From: JBMOMT01 sp049324835 | Lineage (GTDB): Bacteria > Chloroflexota > Anaerolineae > CAYNKW01 | Reading direction: 5' to 3' | Assembly (NCBI GenBank): GCA_049324835.1 | Contig: JBMOMT010000010.1 | Span: forward strand, 1 to 64,000 | DNA length: 64,000 nucleotides | Part shown: piece after piece, positions 24,400 through 33,510 of the stretch | How positions within the stretch are numbered: the stretch's first letter is position 1 | Layout of the letters: each line of letters opens with the position of its first letter | Position numbers and translations under genes: made by a program | Notes under the pieces: generated by a model | Databases searched by the model: none | What the model was told of the DNA's origin: nothing | What the model saw: the letters and a program-made list of their open reading frames with translations, nothing else

Positions 24400-26298
24400 A
24401 TGCAACACACCCATTCTTTGAGACCGAGCCGCCGATCCCGAGGGCGTGAGGGCAGTTCGCCCGGCGTTCTGCTGCGCGCCATCCGCTACCTGGGCCACTA
24501 TAAGCGGCTGGCGGTCACGGCCTACGGCTTTCTGTTCGCGGCGACAGCAGCACAACTGGCCGTGCCACAGTTCATCCAACGCATCATCGATGCCGTCACC
24601 AACGGCTTTGTGGCTCAACAGATCGCCCGTGTGCCGGCCGCCTTTCAGGCCATGGCCCTCGCACAATTGGGCTGGAGCGCCGAGCAACTGGCTCGCTACC
24701 AGAACGACGCCGAGTCGATCCTGATCTCTGCCGGGCTGCTGATCGCCGCCTTTGCCGCGGGCCGTGGCCTGTTTGCCTTTGCCTACACCTACAACGCCGA
24801 GCGGGTGTCGCAGAGCGTGGCCTTTGACTTTCGTAACGAGCTGTTTGCCAAGATCCAACGCCTGTCCTTCAGTTACCACGACCGCAACCAGACCGGCCAG
24901 CTCATGATCCGCGCCACCGACGACGTGGAAAAGGTGCGCATGTTCATCGCCCAGGGGCTGTTGATGACCGTCCAGGCCCTGGTCGTACTGATCGCGGCGC
25001 TGATCATCCTCTTTGCCACCAACGCCCAGTTGATGTTCACCCTGCTGCCGGTGCTGCCGCTGGCCATGATCCTGTTCATGACCTTCGGCCGGATCGTCCA
25101 GCCGATGTTCATGAAGGTCCAGATCAAGCTATCGCAGCTCAACACCATCTTGCAGGAGAACCTGGCCGGCATCAAAGTGGTCAAGGCCTTTGTGCGCGAG
25201 CCGCAGGAGCAGGCCAAATTCGACGCCTCGGCGGAAGACCTGATGCAGCAGCAGATTCACGTGGCGCGCATCTTTTCCTTTCTCTTCCCGGTGGTCTTTT
25301 TGCTGATGAACGTTGGCCAGGTGCTCATTCTCTATTTCGGCGGCAAACAGATCATCTATGGCGATATGAGCTTGGGCGAGTGGCAGAAATTCAGCCTGTA
25401 TCTGATGTTCGTCTTTTTCCCGCTGGGCATGCTGGGCATGATCATCAGCCAGTTGGCCCAGGCCGGGGCCTCGGCGCAGCGCATCTTTGAGATCCTGGAC
25501 GCCCAGAGCGACGTGGAGAACAGACCCGGCGCGGCCGACCTGCCGCCGGTGAAGGGTCACGTGGCTTTCGAGAACGTCACCTTTCGTTACTTTGGCAGCG
25601 GCGACCCGGTGCTCCAAGACGTAAGCTTTGAGGCCCAACCGGGCCAGACCATCGCCCTGCTGGGCGCCACCGGCAGCGGCAAGAGCACCATCATCAACCT
25701 CATCCCGCGCTTTTACGACGTGACCTCGGGCGCAGTGCGCATCGACGGCCACGACGTGCGCGACGTGTGCCTCGACTCGCTGCGGGCGCAGATCGGCATC
25801 GTGCTCCAGGATACGACCCTGTTCAGCGGCGCGATCCGCGACAACATCGCCTTTGGCCGGCCCGACGCCAGCATCGACGAGGTGATCGCTGCCGCCCAGG
25901 CGGCGGCGGCCCACGACTTTATCGTCGAATTTCCCGACGGCTACGATACCCTCGTCGGCGAGCGCGGCGCCACCCTCAGCGGTGGTCAGAAACAGCGCGT
26001 GGCCATCGCCCGGGCGTTGCTCATGGACCCGCGCATCCTGATCCTGGACGACTCGACCAGCAGCGTCGACCTGGCCACCGAGGTCCAGATCCAGCGTGCG
26101 CTCACCCAACTGATGCGCGGGCGCACCAGTTTCGTCATCGCCCAGCGCATCAGCACGGTGCGCAACGCCGACCAGATCCTGGTGCTGGACAAAGGCCGGA
26201 TCGCGGCCCAGGGCACACACCAGGAATTGATGGAAAACAGCCCCATCTATGCCGAGATCTATTCGTCGCAGTTGGTGGAAGACGCGGTGCTGGCGTAG
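24400..26298 (+). CDS. ABC exporter half-transporter with degenerate ATP site
   Basis: A 632-residue membrane-ATPase half-transporter of the multidrug exporter class. Six helices occupy 25-340. The ATPase has Walker A GATGSGKS at 422-429, signature LSGGQ near 526, and Walker B ILILDD in which the catalytic Glu is replaced by D551. The H-loop His is replaced by Q582 (FVIAQRIST). These are the changes seen in the non-hydrolysing site of heterodimeric exporters such as TM287/288 and BmrCD. Its partner is the next gene. RBS AAAGGAG lies five bases before the ATG. Confidence 0.92.
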   Translation: MQHTHSLRPSRRSRGREGSSPGVLLRAIRYLGHYKRLAVTAYGFLFAATAAQLAVPQFIQRIIDAVTNGFVAQQIARVPAAFQAMALAQLGWSAEQLARYQNDAESILISAGLLIAAFAAGRGLFAFAYTYNAERVSQSVAFDFRNELFAKIQRLSFSYHDRNQTGQLMIRATDDVEKVRMFIAQGLLMTVQALVVLIAALIILFATNAQLMFTLLPVLPLAMILFMTFGRIVQPMFMKVQIKLSQLNTILQENLAGIKVVKAFVREPQEQAKFDASAEDLMQQQIHVARIFSFLFPVVFLLMNVGQVLILYFGGKQIIYGDMSLGEWQKFSLYLMFVFFPLGMLGMIISQLAQAGASAQRIFEILDAQSDVENRPGAADLPPVKGHVAFENVTFRYFGSGDPVLQDVSFEAQPGQTIALLGATGSGKSTIINLIPRFYDVTSGAVRIDGHDVRDVCLDSLRAQIGIVLQDTTLFSGAIRDNIAFGRPDASIDEVIAAAQAAAAHDFIVEFPDGYDTLVGERGATLSGGQKQRVAIARALLMDPRILILDDSTSSVDLATEVQIQRALTQLMRGRTSFVIAQRISTVRNADQILVLDKGRIAAQGTHQELMENSPIYAEIYSSQLVEDAVLA

Positions 26299-26305
26299 CA
26301 CCTAC

Positions 26306-26351
26306 TTCGTATGGCGTATTTCGTGGTGCGCTACGGAATACACCATACGAA
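26306..26351. repeat. Intergenic inverted repeat between the two exporter genes
   Basis: TTCGTATGGCGTATT (26306-26320) pairs with AATACACCATACGAA (26337-26351), 14 of 15 bases matching around a 16-base loop. Further ATACG-type words follow to 26365. No U tract follows. It may stabilise or process the polycistronic mRNA, or be a relic of a dispersed repeat. Confidence 0.6.
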
Positions 26352-26395
26352 ATACACAATACGCGCCACGTTTCACGAGAACAGGAGAGATACCC

Positions 26396-28420
26396 ATGCA
26401 CGGTTTTGGTGGCGGACCCCGCCATATCCTTGCTGCAGAAACGAGCAAAGCCGGCAACGTCCGATCTACGTTGGGCCGGCTGGTGCGCTACTTTAAACCC
26501 TACCGGCTGGTGCTGCTGGCCGTTCTGGCCCTGATCCTGGGCAGCACCTACGTTCAGGTTTTGCAACCCAAGCTCACCGGCCAGGCCGTGGACTGTTACC
26601 TGACTCCAGCTTTGGGCAGCCGTATGATCAGCGGCGCTTCTGGTTTGCCCGGCGGAACTCTGCCTGGCCAGTCGATGATGGGCGCGGTACAGAGCGCATC
26701 CGAGGCCAACTGCTGGCTCGGCGCTCCGGAGCCCGGCGCCCCTCTGGAGGAATACGTCAGGGGATTGGGCCGGCTCATTCTGCTGATCGTCGGCCTGTTC
26801 ACCGCCGGTTCGTTGATGAGCGGCCTCCAGTTCTACCTGATGAGCTGGGCCGGTCAGCACGTGCTCAAGGGGATACGGGTCAGCGTCTTTGAACACCTGC
26901 ACCGCCTGTCGCTGAGCTACTATGCCGAGAACGAGGCCGGCAACGTGATGAGCCGCATCACCAACGACATGGACACCCTCCAGCAGGCCATCAGCTTTGT
27001 GCTGGTCCAGGTCAGCAGCGGCGTTCTGCTCCTGATCTGGGTGGCGATCACCATGCTGACCACGAGCTGGCAGTACGCCCTGATCTGCATGACGGCCGTG
27101 CCGTTCATGTTCCTGGCCACCTGGTGGTTCTCGACCCAGGCGCGGCGCGCCTTCCGCCGCACCCGCGTGGCCATCGGCCAGGTCAACGCCGACCTCCAGG
27201 AGAGCATCGCCGGCGTGCGTGAGGTGCAGGCCTTTGGCCGCGAGGAGGCCAACATCGGGAGCTTTCGTGAGGCCAATGCCGCCAACCGCGACGCCAACAT
27301 CCGCGCGGCGGCGTTCACGGCGGCGTTGTCGCCCAGCCTGGAGGCGCTGGGTTACGTGGCCATGGCCGTGACGACCATCGTCGGCGGCATCTTGTTGCTG
27401 CGCGGTCAATCGTTGGGTGGCGCCGCCATCTCGCTGGGCCTGGTTATCACTTTCATGCAATACGTCCAGCGTTTCAACCAGCCCATCCAGCAGATCTCGG
27501 TGATGTGGACCAACTTGCAGAGTGCGGTGGCCGGCGCCGAGCGCATCTTTGGCCTGTTGGACATTCAGCCGGACGTGCAGGACCGGCCCAACGCCGTGCC
27601 TCTGCCGACCATCAGCGGCCACGTCGAGTTCGATCGCGTCGAGGCGGCCTACAAGTCGGGCATTCCGGTGCTGCACGATGTCAGCTTTCAGGCGCAGCCG
27701 GGCCAGACGGTGGCCATCGTCGGGCCGACGGGCGCGGGCAAGACGACGATCATCAACCTCATCCCCCGTTTTTACGACGTGGTCGAAGGCGCGGTGCGCA
27801 TCGACGGCCACGACGTGCGCGACGTGACCCACAACAGCCTGCGCGCCCAGATCGGCATCGTGCTGCAAGATACTTTTTTGTTCAGCGACACGGTGCTGAA
27901 CAACATCCGTTTTGGCCGGCCCGATGCCAGCGACGAGGAGGTGTTGGCCGCAGCCAGACTGGCCCACGCCGACGAGTTTATCCGACGCCTGCCGGAGGGT
28001 TACGACACCGTGCTGGGTGAACGGGGCACAGGGTTGAGCCAGGGGCAGCGGCAACTGATCGCCATCGCCCGCGCTGCGCTGGCCGACCCGCGCATCCTGA
28101 TCCTGGACGAGGCAACTTCCAGCGTGGACACCCGCACCGAGCGGCTGATCCAGGTGGCGCTGGATGAACTACTAAAGGGACGCACCAGTTTCGTCATCGC
28201 CCACCGGCTGAGCACCATCCGTAATGCTAACCAACTGTTGGTGCTGAACGAGGGGCAGATTGTCGAGCGCGGCACGCACGACACCCTGCTGGCCGCCGGT
28301 GGCTTTTACCACGATCTGTACATGAGCCAGTTCCGCTATAACGGCGAAGGACCTGCCGCCGCTGGACGAGGACCCGTCAGGGCGAGGGAAATGCAACCGG
28401 TGGGGGCGGTTGGTGAGTAA
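26396..28420 (+). CDS. ABC exporter half-transporter with canonical catalytic residues
   Basis: A 674-residue half-transporter. The membrane domain carries an unusual insertion of about 60 residues after the first helix (GSRMISGASGLPGG and QSASEANCWLGAPEPGAP), probably an extracytoplasmic loop. The ATPase has Walker A GPTGAGKTT at 443-451, Walker B with catalytic E572, and H603. Its signature is LSQGQ (547-551) instead of LSGGQ. Since a signature motif completes the partner's ATP site, the degenerate site is made of the first subunit's D551/Q582 and this LSQGQ. The ATG at 26396 has AGGAGA eight bases upstream. The likely role is drug or lipid export under MarR control. Confidence 0.92.
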   Translation: MHGFGGGPRHILAAETSKAGNVRSTLGRLVRYFKPYRLVLLAVLALILGSTYVQVLQPKLTGQAVDCYLTPALGSRMISGASGLPGGTLPGQSMMGAVQSASEANCWLGAPEPGAPLEEYVRGLGRLILLIVGLFTAGSLMSGLQFYLMSWAGQHVLKGIRVSVFEHLHRLSLSYYAENEAGNVMSRITNDMDTLQQAISFVLVQVSSGVLLLIWVAITMLTTSWQYALICMTAVPFMFLATWWFSTQARRAFRRTRVAIGQVNADLQESIAGVREVQAFGREEANIGSFREANAANRDANIRAAAFTAALSPSLEALGYVAMAVTTIVGGILLLRGQSLGGAAISLGLVITFMQYVQRFNQPIQQISVMWTNLQSAVAGAERIFGLLDIQPDVQDRPNAVPLPTISGHVEFDRVEAAYKSGIPVLHDVSFQAQPGQTVAIVGPTGAGKTTIINLIPRFYDVVEGAVRIDGHDVRDVTHNSLRAQIGIVLQDTFLFSDTVLNNIRFGRPDASDEEVLAAARLAHADEFIRRLPEGYDTVLGERGTGLSQGQRQLIAIARAALADPRILILDEATSSVDTRTERLIQVALDELLKGRTSFVIAHRLSTIRNANQLLVLNEGQIVERGTHDTLLAAGGFYHDLYMSQFRYNGEGPAAAGRGPVRAREMQPVGAVGE

Positions 28421-28444
28421 ACGTTGAAACACCCGCCTTGTTTC

Positions 28445-29137
28445 TCACTCGATGTCCAGCAGGCCGCGCCTGATGGCCAGCACCACAGCGTGGGTGCGAT
28501 CGTTGGCGTGCAGCTTGGACAGGATCTCGCTGACGTGGTTCTTGACCGTGCCCTCACTCAGGCCCAGCCGGTCGGCGATGCCGGCGTTGGTCAGCCCTTC
28601 AGTCAGCAGGCGCAGGATGGTCTCTTCGCGGGGGGTGAGATCTTCCAGGGGTGGAATATCGGTGTCTGCCAGTGGGGCAGGGGGGTGGGCCGCAGGATGG
28701 CGCAGCACGTTGGCCATACGCTGGAACTCGGCCAGCACCTGCGCCGCGACGGTGGGATCGATCTGGGCCTCGCCCCGCACCGCGCCGCGCACGGCCTCGG
28801 CCAGTTTATCGCGGGTGATGTCTTTGAGCAGGTACCCCGACGCCCCGGCGCGGATGCCCTCGAAGACCAGCTCGTCTTGGGCAAAAGTGGTGAGGATGAT
28901 GATGGGTGTCTGGGAAAGCTGTTCCTTGATTCGCCGCGTGGCCTGGATGCCATCCAGACGCGGCATTTTGATGTCCATCAGAATGACGTCTGGTCGTAGC
29001 TGTTCGGCCAGCTCGATGCCCTCCTGGCCATCGGCAGCCTGCCCCACGACGCGGATATCGGGCTGGGCGTTGAGGATGATGGTCAACCCCTCACGAATGA
29101 GCGCCTGATCGTCAACCAACAGCACTCGTAATGCCAT
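28445..29137 (-). CDS. NarL/LuxR-family response regulator
   Basis: A 230-residue regulator: receiver domain with DD at 9-10, phospho-acceptor D55 (VILMDIKMP) and K in GYLLKDI. A Pro-rich linker follows, then a LuxR HTH at about 165-225 (LTPREETILRLLTEGLTNAG and LSEGTVKNHVSEIL). It is the DNA-binding partner of the kinase whose stop lies four bases upstream of the ATG. A palindrome shared by its own operon promoter and the MacAB-type operon promoter is its best candidate site. Confidence 0.93.
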   Translation of the reverse strand: MALRVLLVDDQALIREGLTIILNAQPDIRVVGQAADGQEGIELAEQLRPDVILMDIKMPRLDGIQATRRIKEQLSQTPIIILTTFAQDELVFEGIRAGASGYLLKDITRDKLAEAVRGAVRGEAQIDPTVAAQVLAEFQRMANVLRHPAAHPPAPLADTDIPPLEDLTPREETILRLLTEGLTNAGIADRLGLSEGTVKNHVSEILSKLHANDRTHAVVLAIRRGLLDIE

Positions 29138-29140
29138 GCC

Positions 29141-30415
29141 TCAGTCTTCCCACGGTTCGACGATTTGCACGGTCAACGTCGTACCCTCTCCAGGGGTAGA
29201 CTCGACCGTCACCCGACCGTCGACGAGCGCGGCGCGCTCGCGGATGCCCACCAATCCGAATCGATCCGAGTCGACGATGTCGGGATCAAAGCCCCGGCCA
29301 TCGTCCTGCACGGTGAGGGTCACACCCTCGGCGTAACACAGACTCACCGCCACTCGCCCGGCGGCAGCGTGGCGCTCGACGTTGCTCAACGCCTCTTCGG
29401 CCATGCGATAGAGCGCGTTGGCCTGCACCGGCAAGAGTGGCGCCGGCTCGCCCACGACAGCCCAATCGGTATGGATGCCGTTGCGCCGTCCGAACTGCGC
29501 GGTCAATTGCGCCATCGCTCCCACCAGTCCCAACTCCTCCACGGGATTGGTGCGCAGGTTCTGGATCGCCCGCCGCGCCTCGTCCAGTCCCAGCCGCGCC
29601 TGGTGCCGCACTTTGGCCAGTTGCTCGTGAGCGGCGGCAGGATCGGAGCTCTGCAGCGCGTCGATGGCCTCCAACTGCACCACCACGGCAGAGAGCGAGT
29701 GAGCCAGCGTGTCGTGCATCTCGCGGGCCAGGCGCACCCGCTCGCGAAAAGTGGCCAGGTTCTCTACCGTGGCGGCATACCCGCGCAGTTGGCGGTTGGC
29801 CTCCACCACGGCGGCGTGTTCGCGTCGCCAGGTATCGGCCAGGTAACCGGCGATGAAGGGAAAACCATACAGCACCGCCAGGCGCAGCGGCAGCAAGGCC
29901 AAAAAGCCGAGCGGTGGCACATCCAACAACCACACGATGATACCCGTCGCCAGGTGCAGGGCAGTGGCCAGAGAGGCCGAGCCGATGGCGCCGCGCAGCC
30001 CATACACCGCCCCGGCCAGCACACACGGGATCAGTGTGGTGAGGACGATTTCGGTCGAGGCCCAAAAGATGCTAAAGGCCCGGCCCGAGGGCAGCGTGAT
30101 CAGCAGGTGCGCGCCGGGGTGCAGGTAAGCCATGCCCGATTCCAGACTGGAGGCCAGGATCGTCAACCCCAGAGCCGTAGGCAGATAGGCGCGCCCCATG
30201 CGCTTCTCCAGGCCCGGCAGGAACAAAAAGAGCGCCGTGACCACGGTCATGGCCAGCATCGAGGGGCCAAAGAAGGTGGATGATTCCAGGGTTTCTAACG
30301 GCGATTGCACCGCCCACCGGATCGTAAACACCACGACGCCAAAAGCGACGATGAACAGCCGAAAGAGCAACACGGCGCGCAAGATGCGGGTGGCGTTGCG
30401 CACGATCCGGTTCAC
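29141..30415 (-). CDS. HisKA_3 sensor histidine kinase
   Basis: A 424-residue membrane kinase. About six helices occupy 10-195 (VLLFRLFIVAFGVVVF, and ALLPLRLAVLYGFPFIAGYL near the end), with little extracytoplasmic loop. A coiled coil leads to the HisKA_3 helix with H234 in AREMHDTLAHSLS, then the ATPase domain (RMAEEALSNVERHA, DDGRGF, GLVGIRERA). This is the NarX/LiaS/DesK class that senses membrane or cell-wall state. The GTG at 30415 overlaps the upstream stop as GTGA and has GGAGG ten bases upstream, so it is probably coupled; the longer frame from 30445 lies inside the upstream gene. Confidence 0.9.
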   Translation of the reverse strand: MNRIVRNATRILRAVLLFRLFIVAFGVVVFTIRWAVQSPLETLESSTFFGPSMLAMTVVTALFLFLPGLEKRMGRAYLPTALGLTILASSLESGMAYLHPGAHLLITLPSGRAFSIFWASTEIVLTTLIPCVLAGAVYGLRGAIGSASLATALHLATGIIVWLLDVPPLGFLALLPLRLAVLYGFPFIAGYLADTWRREHAAVVEANRQLRGYAATVENLATFRERVRLAREMHDTLAHSLSAVVVQLEAIDALQSSDPAAAHEQLAKVRHQARLGLDEARRAIQNLRTNPVEELGLVGAMAQLTAQFGRRNGIHTDWAVVGEPAPLLPVQANALYRMAEEALSNVERHAAAGRVAVSLCYAEGVTLTVQDDGRGFDPDIVDSDRFGLVGIRERAALVDGRVTVESTPGEGTTLTVQIVEPWED

Positions 30416-30717
30416 AGGGTATCTACCTCCAGCACGGCGGCGCACAGGCGACGCAACTCAAACGGGAGCCGACCCCGACCCGCGAGCGCCACAAGTGGGA
30501 TGGCGGCGGTGGCCTGGCGGCTGTGCAGGGCCTCCAGCAGCGTATCCGCCGCATGGAGCGACATATCCACCCAGATCATCGCTACCGGTTGGGCTGTCGC
30601 CTGTTTGAGGCCATCCAGCACGTTGGTTGCCCTGTGGGGGGTATCACCCTCAGTTTGCGCCCTGCGGGCCAGCCGGTCATACAGGGCATCGTCTGCCGTC
30701 ACTATCAGTCTGATCAT
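30412..30717 (-). CDS. Small receiver-like protein heading the two-component operon
   Basis: A 101-residue protein, MIRLIVTADDALYDRLARR onward. The beta-alpha order, the Asp in AMIWVDMSLHAADTL and the IPLVALAGRGR strand resemble a CheY-like receiver, but the conserved DD acidic pair and the Lys of the active site are not clear. It could be a pseudo-receiver that regulates the coupled kinase. The ATG at 30717 lies after the promoter; the frame is open further upstream but contains the promoter. Confidence 0.6.
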   Translation of the reverse strand: MIRLIVTADDALYDRLARRAQTEGDTPHRATNVLDGLKQATAQPVAMIWVDMSLHAADTLLEALHSRQATAAIPLVALAGRGRLPFELRRLCAAVLEVDTL

Positions 30718-30769
30718 ACCACAACTTGGCCAATTTTTCCATCTGTCGAGTGCCCACTCTTGCACAGCT

Positions 30770-30796
30770 ATTATAACCCAAGGCCCGTCACAACAA
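30770..30796 (-). promoter_or_regulatory. Promoter of the two-component operon
   Basis: On the minus strand TTGTTG (30796-30791) and TATAAT (30775-30770) are 15 bases apart inside ACTGTTGTTG. The same elements with the same spacing occur at 36020-36046. The short spacer suggests an activator-dependent promoter. Confidence 0.65.
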
Positions 30797-30841
30797 CAGT
30801 CTCCATCGTCACCCATAACCGTCAGCCAGAGCGTGCCAGGT

Positions 30842-30855
30842 ATGACGATCGTCAC
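30842..30855. promoter_or_regulatory. Operator palindrome, copy 1
   Basis: ATGACGATCGTCAC contains the perfect 12-bp palindrome TGACGATCGTCA. It lies 66 bases upstream of the -10 box of the two-component operon. An identical 15-base word (through the following A) occurs at 36091. Further CGTCA half-sites occur between it and the promoter. Confidence 0.65.
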
Positions 30856-30888
30856 AAAAAAAAGCAGGAGGGCCAGGCCCTCCTGCTT
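30856..30888 (-). terminator. Intrinsic terminator of the HtrA-like gene
   Basis: GCAGGAGGGCC (30864-30874) and GGCCCTCCTGC (30876-30886) pair perfectly. On the minus strand the hairpin is followed by eight T. It sits 35 bases after the stop at 30923. Confidence 0.88.
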
Positions 30889-30922
30889 GCCAAGGGGGGA
30901 GAAAAAGAGTTCCGACACCGTC

Positions 30923-32065
30923 TTAACGCGTCGGGCGCTCTTCCAACGTCACACTCGACGTCTGTTCGTAACCATCGCGCAGCAGCGTCAGCGTCACCTT
31001 TTGCCCAACGGCCCTGTCTGCCAGGTAGACGATGAGATCGTCCATCGTCTGAATTTTTATGCCGTCGATGGCGGTGATAATGTCGCCGCCGACGATCACC
31101 ACGCTGCCCTCAAAACTGACCTGCCGATCACCGCCGCGCAATCCGGCCTTTTCCGAAGGGCCGCCCGAGGTGACGCTTTGCACCAACACGCCACGCTCCA
31201 GCGGCAGATTCAACGCCTCGGCGGCGAGGGGCGTGATGCTCATGCCGGTGATGCCCAACCACGGGTCGGCGTAGCGCCCGTTCTCGACGAGCTCAGGCGC
31301 CACCCGCCCGACAGTGTTCACCGGCACGGCAAAACCCACACCCGAATTCACGCCGCTCTCGGAAAAAATGAGCGTGTTGACGCCGATGACCCGCCCTTGA
31401 GAATCGAACAGCGGGCCGCCCGAGTTGCCGGGGTTGATGGCAGCGTCGGTCTGGATCAGCTCTGGCAGCGAAAAGCCACTGTCCTGCTGCACCAGCCGCC
31501 CCAGCGCACTGACGATGCCGACCGTCATCGTCTGCTCGAAACCAAAAGGATTACCGATGGCGATGGCCCGCTGGCCAACGCGCAGCGCAGCAGAATCGCC
31601 CAACTCGACCGGCTGGAGCTGATCGGCCGGCACGTCCACCTGGATCACCGCCAGATCGCTATCGGCGTCGGCGCCCACCAGGCTGGCCTCGACGGTGGCG
31701 CCATCGGCAAAACGCACCAGAATGCGTGCAGCATCCTCAACGACGTGGTTATTGGTCACGATGTGACCCTCGTTATCCAGCACGAAACCTGAACCACTGC
31801 CGCCGCCGCCGGGCGTATTGCCGGTAACGGCGATGTACACCACCGATGGGCTGACGCGCTCGTACAGCGCGATGAGCAATTGCTCTTCATCGTAGGCCGA
31901 TTCAGAAAGCCCCACCGGCGCTGGCGTAGGCGACGACAACGCCTCGTATCTGGACGCAACCGCCGCCTGACCGGGATTGGTCCCCGGCCACTGCACCAGC
32001 AGCGCCCAGGTCAACACCAGCAAGGCCAACACAGCCAGACCCAAAGCGAACACATTTCGTTTCAT
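30923..32065 (-). CDS. HtrA/DegP-like membrane-anchored serine protease with PDZ domain
   Basis: A 380-residue envelope protease. An uncleaved or cleaved N-terminal helix (NVFALGLAVLALLVLTWALL) is followed by a disordered linker and a trypsin-like domain. The triad is H107 (VTNNHVVED), D137 (DADSDLAVI) and S215 (NPGNSGGPLF). A single PDZ domain follows at about 275-375 (GGPSEKAGLRGGD, IITAIDGI). It degrades damaged extracytoplasmic proteins. The ATG at 32065 has GAGAGGG six bases upstream. It lies between the two-component operon and the MacAB-type efflux genes, which suggests an envelope-stress cluster. Confidence 0.93.
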   Translation of the reverse strand: MKRNVFALGLAVLALLVLTWALLVQWPGTNPGQAAVASRYEALSSPTPAPVGLSESAYDEEQLLIALYERVSPSVVYIAVTGNTPGGGGSGSGFVLDNEGHIVTNNHVVEDAARILVRFADGATVEASLVGADADSDLAVIQVDVPADQLQPVELGDSAALRVGQRAIAIGNPFGFEQTMTVGIVSALGRLVQQDSGFSLPELIQTDAAINPGNSGGPLFDSQGRVIGVNTLIFSESGVNSGVGFAVPVNTVGRVAPELVENGRYADPWLGITGMSITPLAAEALNLPLERGVLVQSVTSGGPSEKAGLRGGDRQVSFEGSVVIVGGDIITAIDGIKIQTMDDLIVYLADRAVGQKVTLTLLRDGYEQTSSVTLEERPTR

Positions 32066-32224
32066 GTTTTTCCCTCTCGACACAAGCACCCACCACGATA
32101 CCGCTCACTTTTTAGACATCCTCACACCGCCTTTGTTTACCCCATCGTCGCCCAGGCGGTCCGATACAACTTTATCATACCGCAAAGTTGTGAAAAAATG
32201 ATGGAGGACTCGTCTGAGAATCGT

Positions 32225-33445
32225 TTATTCGTAGCGCAAGGCCTCGATGGGCCGCAGGCTGGCCGCCCGCCAGGCCGGGTAGATGCCAAAGATCAGTCCC
32301 ACGGCGGCAGCAAAACCAGAGGCCATCAACACCGTGCCGATATCGACCACCGGGCTCAGATCGGTCGACAGATTGCCGACGAGTGATGAGGTCAATACGC
32401 CCAGGCCGATGCCCAGCAAACCGCCCAGCAGGCTCATCAACAACGACTCGATCAAAAACTGGGCCAGGATATCGCGTTTGAGCGCGCCCACCGCTTTGCG
32501 GATGCCGATCTCGCGGGTGCGCTCGGTGACGCTGACCAGCATGATGTTCATGATGCCGATGCCACCCACCACCAGCGAGATGCCGGCGATGGCGCCCAAA
32601 AAGAGCGTGATGGTGCCCATGATCACATCAAAGGCGTCCAGAATGTCGGTCTGGCTGATGATACGAAAGTCATCGTCGGCCTGATAGGCGATGCCATGGC
32701 TCTCGCGCAGCATCTCTTTGATCTGCTCCGTCGCCTTGCCCATCAACGCCTCGCTCTGCGCTTCGGCATAGATCACGTGCACCGCCCGCTCGCCGCTTCG
32801 GGTGCGGGCGGGATAGAGCCGGCTCTGCGCCGTCGTCAGCGGGATGTACACCACATCGTCCTGGTTCAAAAAGCCCACCCCTCCTTTACTGCCCAACACG
32901 CCCACCACCTCGTAGCGCACACCGCCGATCTTGATCTCCTGGCCGATGGGGTGCTCGTCGGAAAACAGATCTTGGGCCACGTTGGCCCCCAGCACGGCCA
33001 CGCGGGCCCTGGTATCCAGGTCCGGCGACGTCAGGCCGCCGCCCTGTTCCACACCCAGGCTGCGCACCTCGAAATAGTTGGGCGTGATGCCAGCAACGGT
33101 GACACGGGTATCGCGCCCGCCATAGAGCACCTGTTGTGTGCCCTGCACCTCAGCAGCCACCTGTTTGACCGCCGGCGCGTAGAACGAATCGGCCAGTTTC
33201 TCGACGTCCTGCATACTGAGAACCTGGTAACCGCCGCTGTTTTCCGCATCGGTCATGATGGTGATCAGGTTAGAGCCAATGGACTGGATCTCACCCTCGA
33301 TGGAGGCGCTGACGCCGTTGCCAATCGAGAGCAGGGCGATCACCGCCGCCACACCGATGATCACACCCAGCATGGTCAGCACGGCCCGCATTTTGTTGGT
33401 GGTCAGACTATCAAAAGCTGTCAAAAGGCTTTCTGTGAGGTTCAT
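32225..33445 (-). CDS. MacB-type ABC permease (FtsX/MacB_PCD)
   Basis: A 406-residue permease: first helix at about 20-45 (MRAVLTMLGVIIGVAAVIAL), a large extracytoplasmic MacB_PCD domain at about 48-250, and three C-terminal helices (LGAIAGISLVVGGIGIMNIM, ESLLMSLLGGLLGIGLGVL, and the GFAAAVGLIFGIYPAWRAAS region). It works with the ATPase and adaptor upstream as a mechanotransmitting exporter for peptides, lipids or antibiotics. The ATG at 33445 has GGAG eight bases upstream; a longer frame reads through the repeat. Confidence 0.92.
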   Translation of the reverse strand: MNLTESLLTAFDSLTTNKMRAVLTMLGVIIGVAAVIALLSIGNGVSASIEGEIQSIGSNLITIMTDAENSGGYQVLSMQDVEKLADSFYAPAVKQVAAEVQGTQQVLYGGRDTRVTVAGITPNYFEVRSLGVEQGGGLTSPDLDTRARVAVLGANVAQDLFSDEHPIGQEIKIGGVRYEVVGVLGSKGGVGFLNQDDVVYIPLTTAQSRLYPARTRSGERAVHVIYAEAQSEALMGKATEQIKEMLRESHGIAYQADDDFRIISQTDILDAFDVIMGTITLFLGAIAGISLVVGGIGIMNIMLVSVTERTREIGIRKAVGALKRDILAQFLIESLLMSLLGGLLGIGLGVLTSSLVGNLSTDLSPVVDIGTVLMASGFAAAVGLIFGIYPAWRAASLRPIEALRYE

Positions 33446-33464
33446 GGTGTAATCTCCAAATCGG

Positions 33465-33510
33465 CAAATCGGCAAATCACAACGTCTCGTTGTGCTGATT
33501 TGCCGATTTG
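33465..33510. repeat. Inverted repeat spanning the end of the MacB-type ATPase gene
   Basis: CAAATCGGCAAATC-ACAACG (33465-33484) pairs with CGTTGT-GCT-GATTTGCCGATTTG (33488-33510), with three extra bases on one side. The repeat encodes the last residues (SANQHNETL) and the stop of the ATPase, so it seems to have inserted at or changed the 3' end of that gene. Confidence 0.65.

Noticed and set aside
26150..28054. A 634-codon open frame antisense to the second ABC exporter subunit
   Set aside because: Reverse-frame shadow without recognisable motifs; the plus-strand frame has all ABC exporter signatures.
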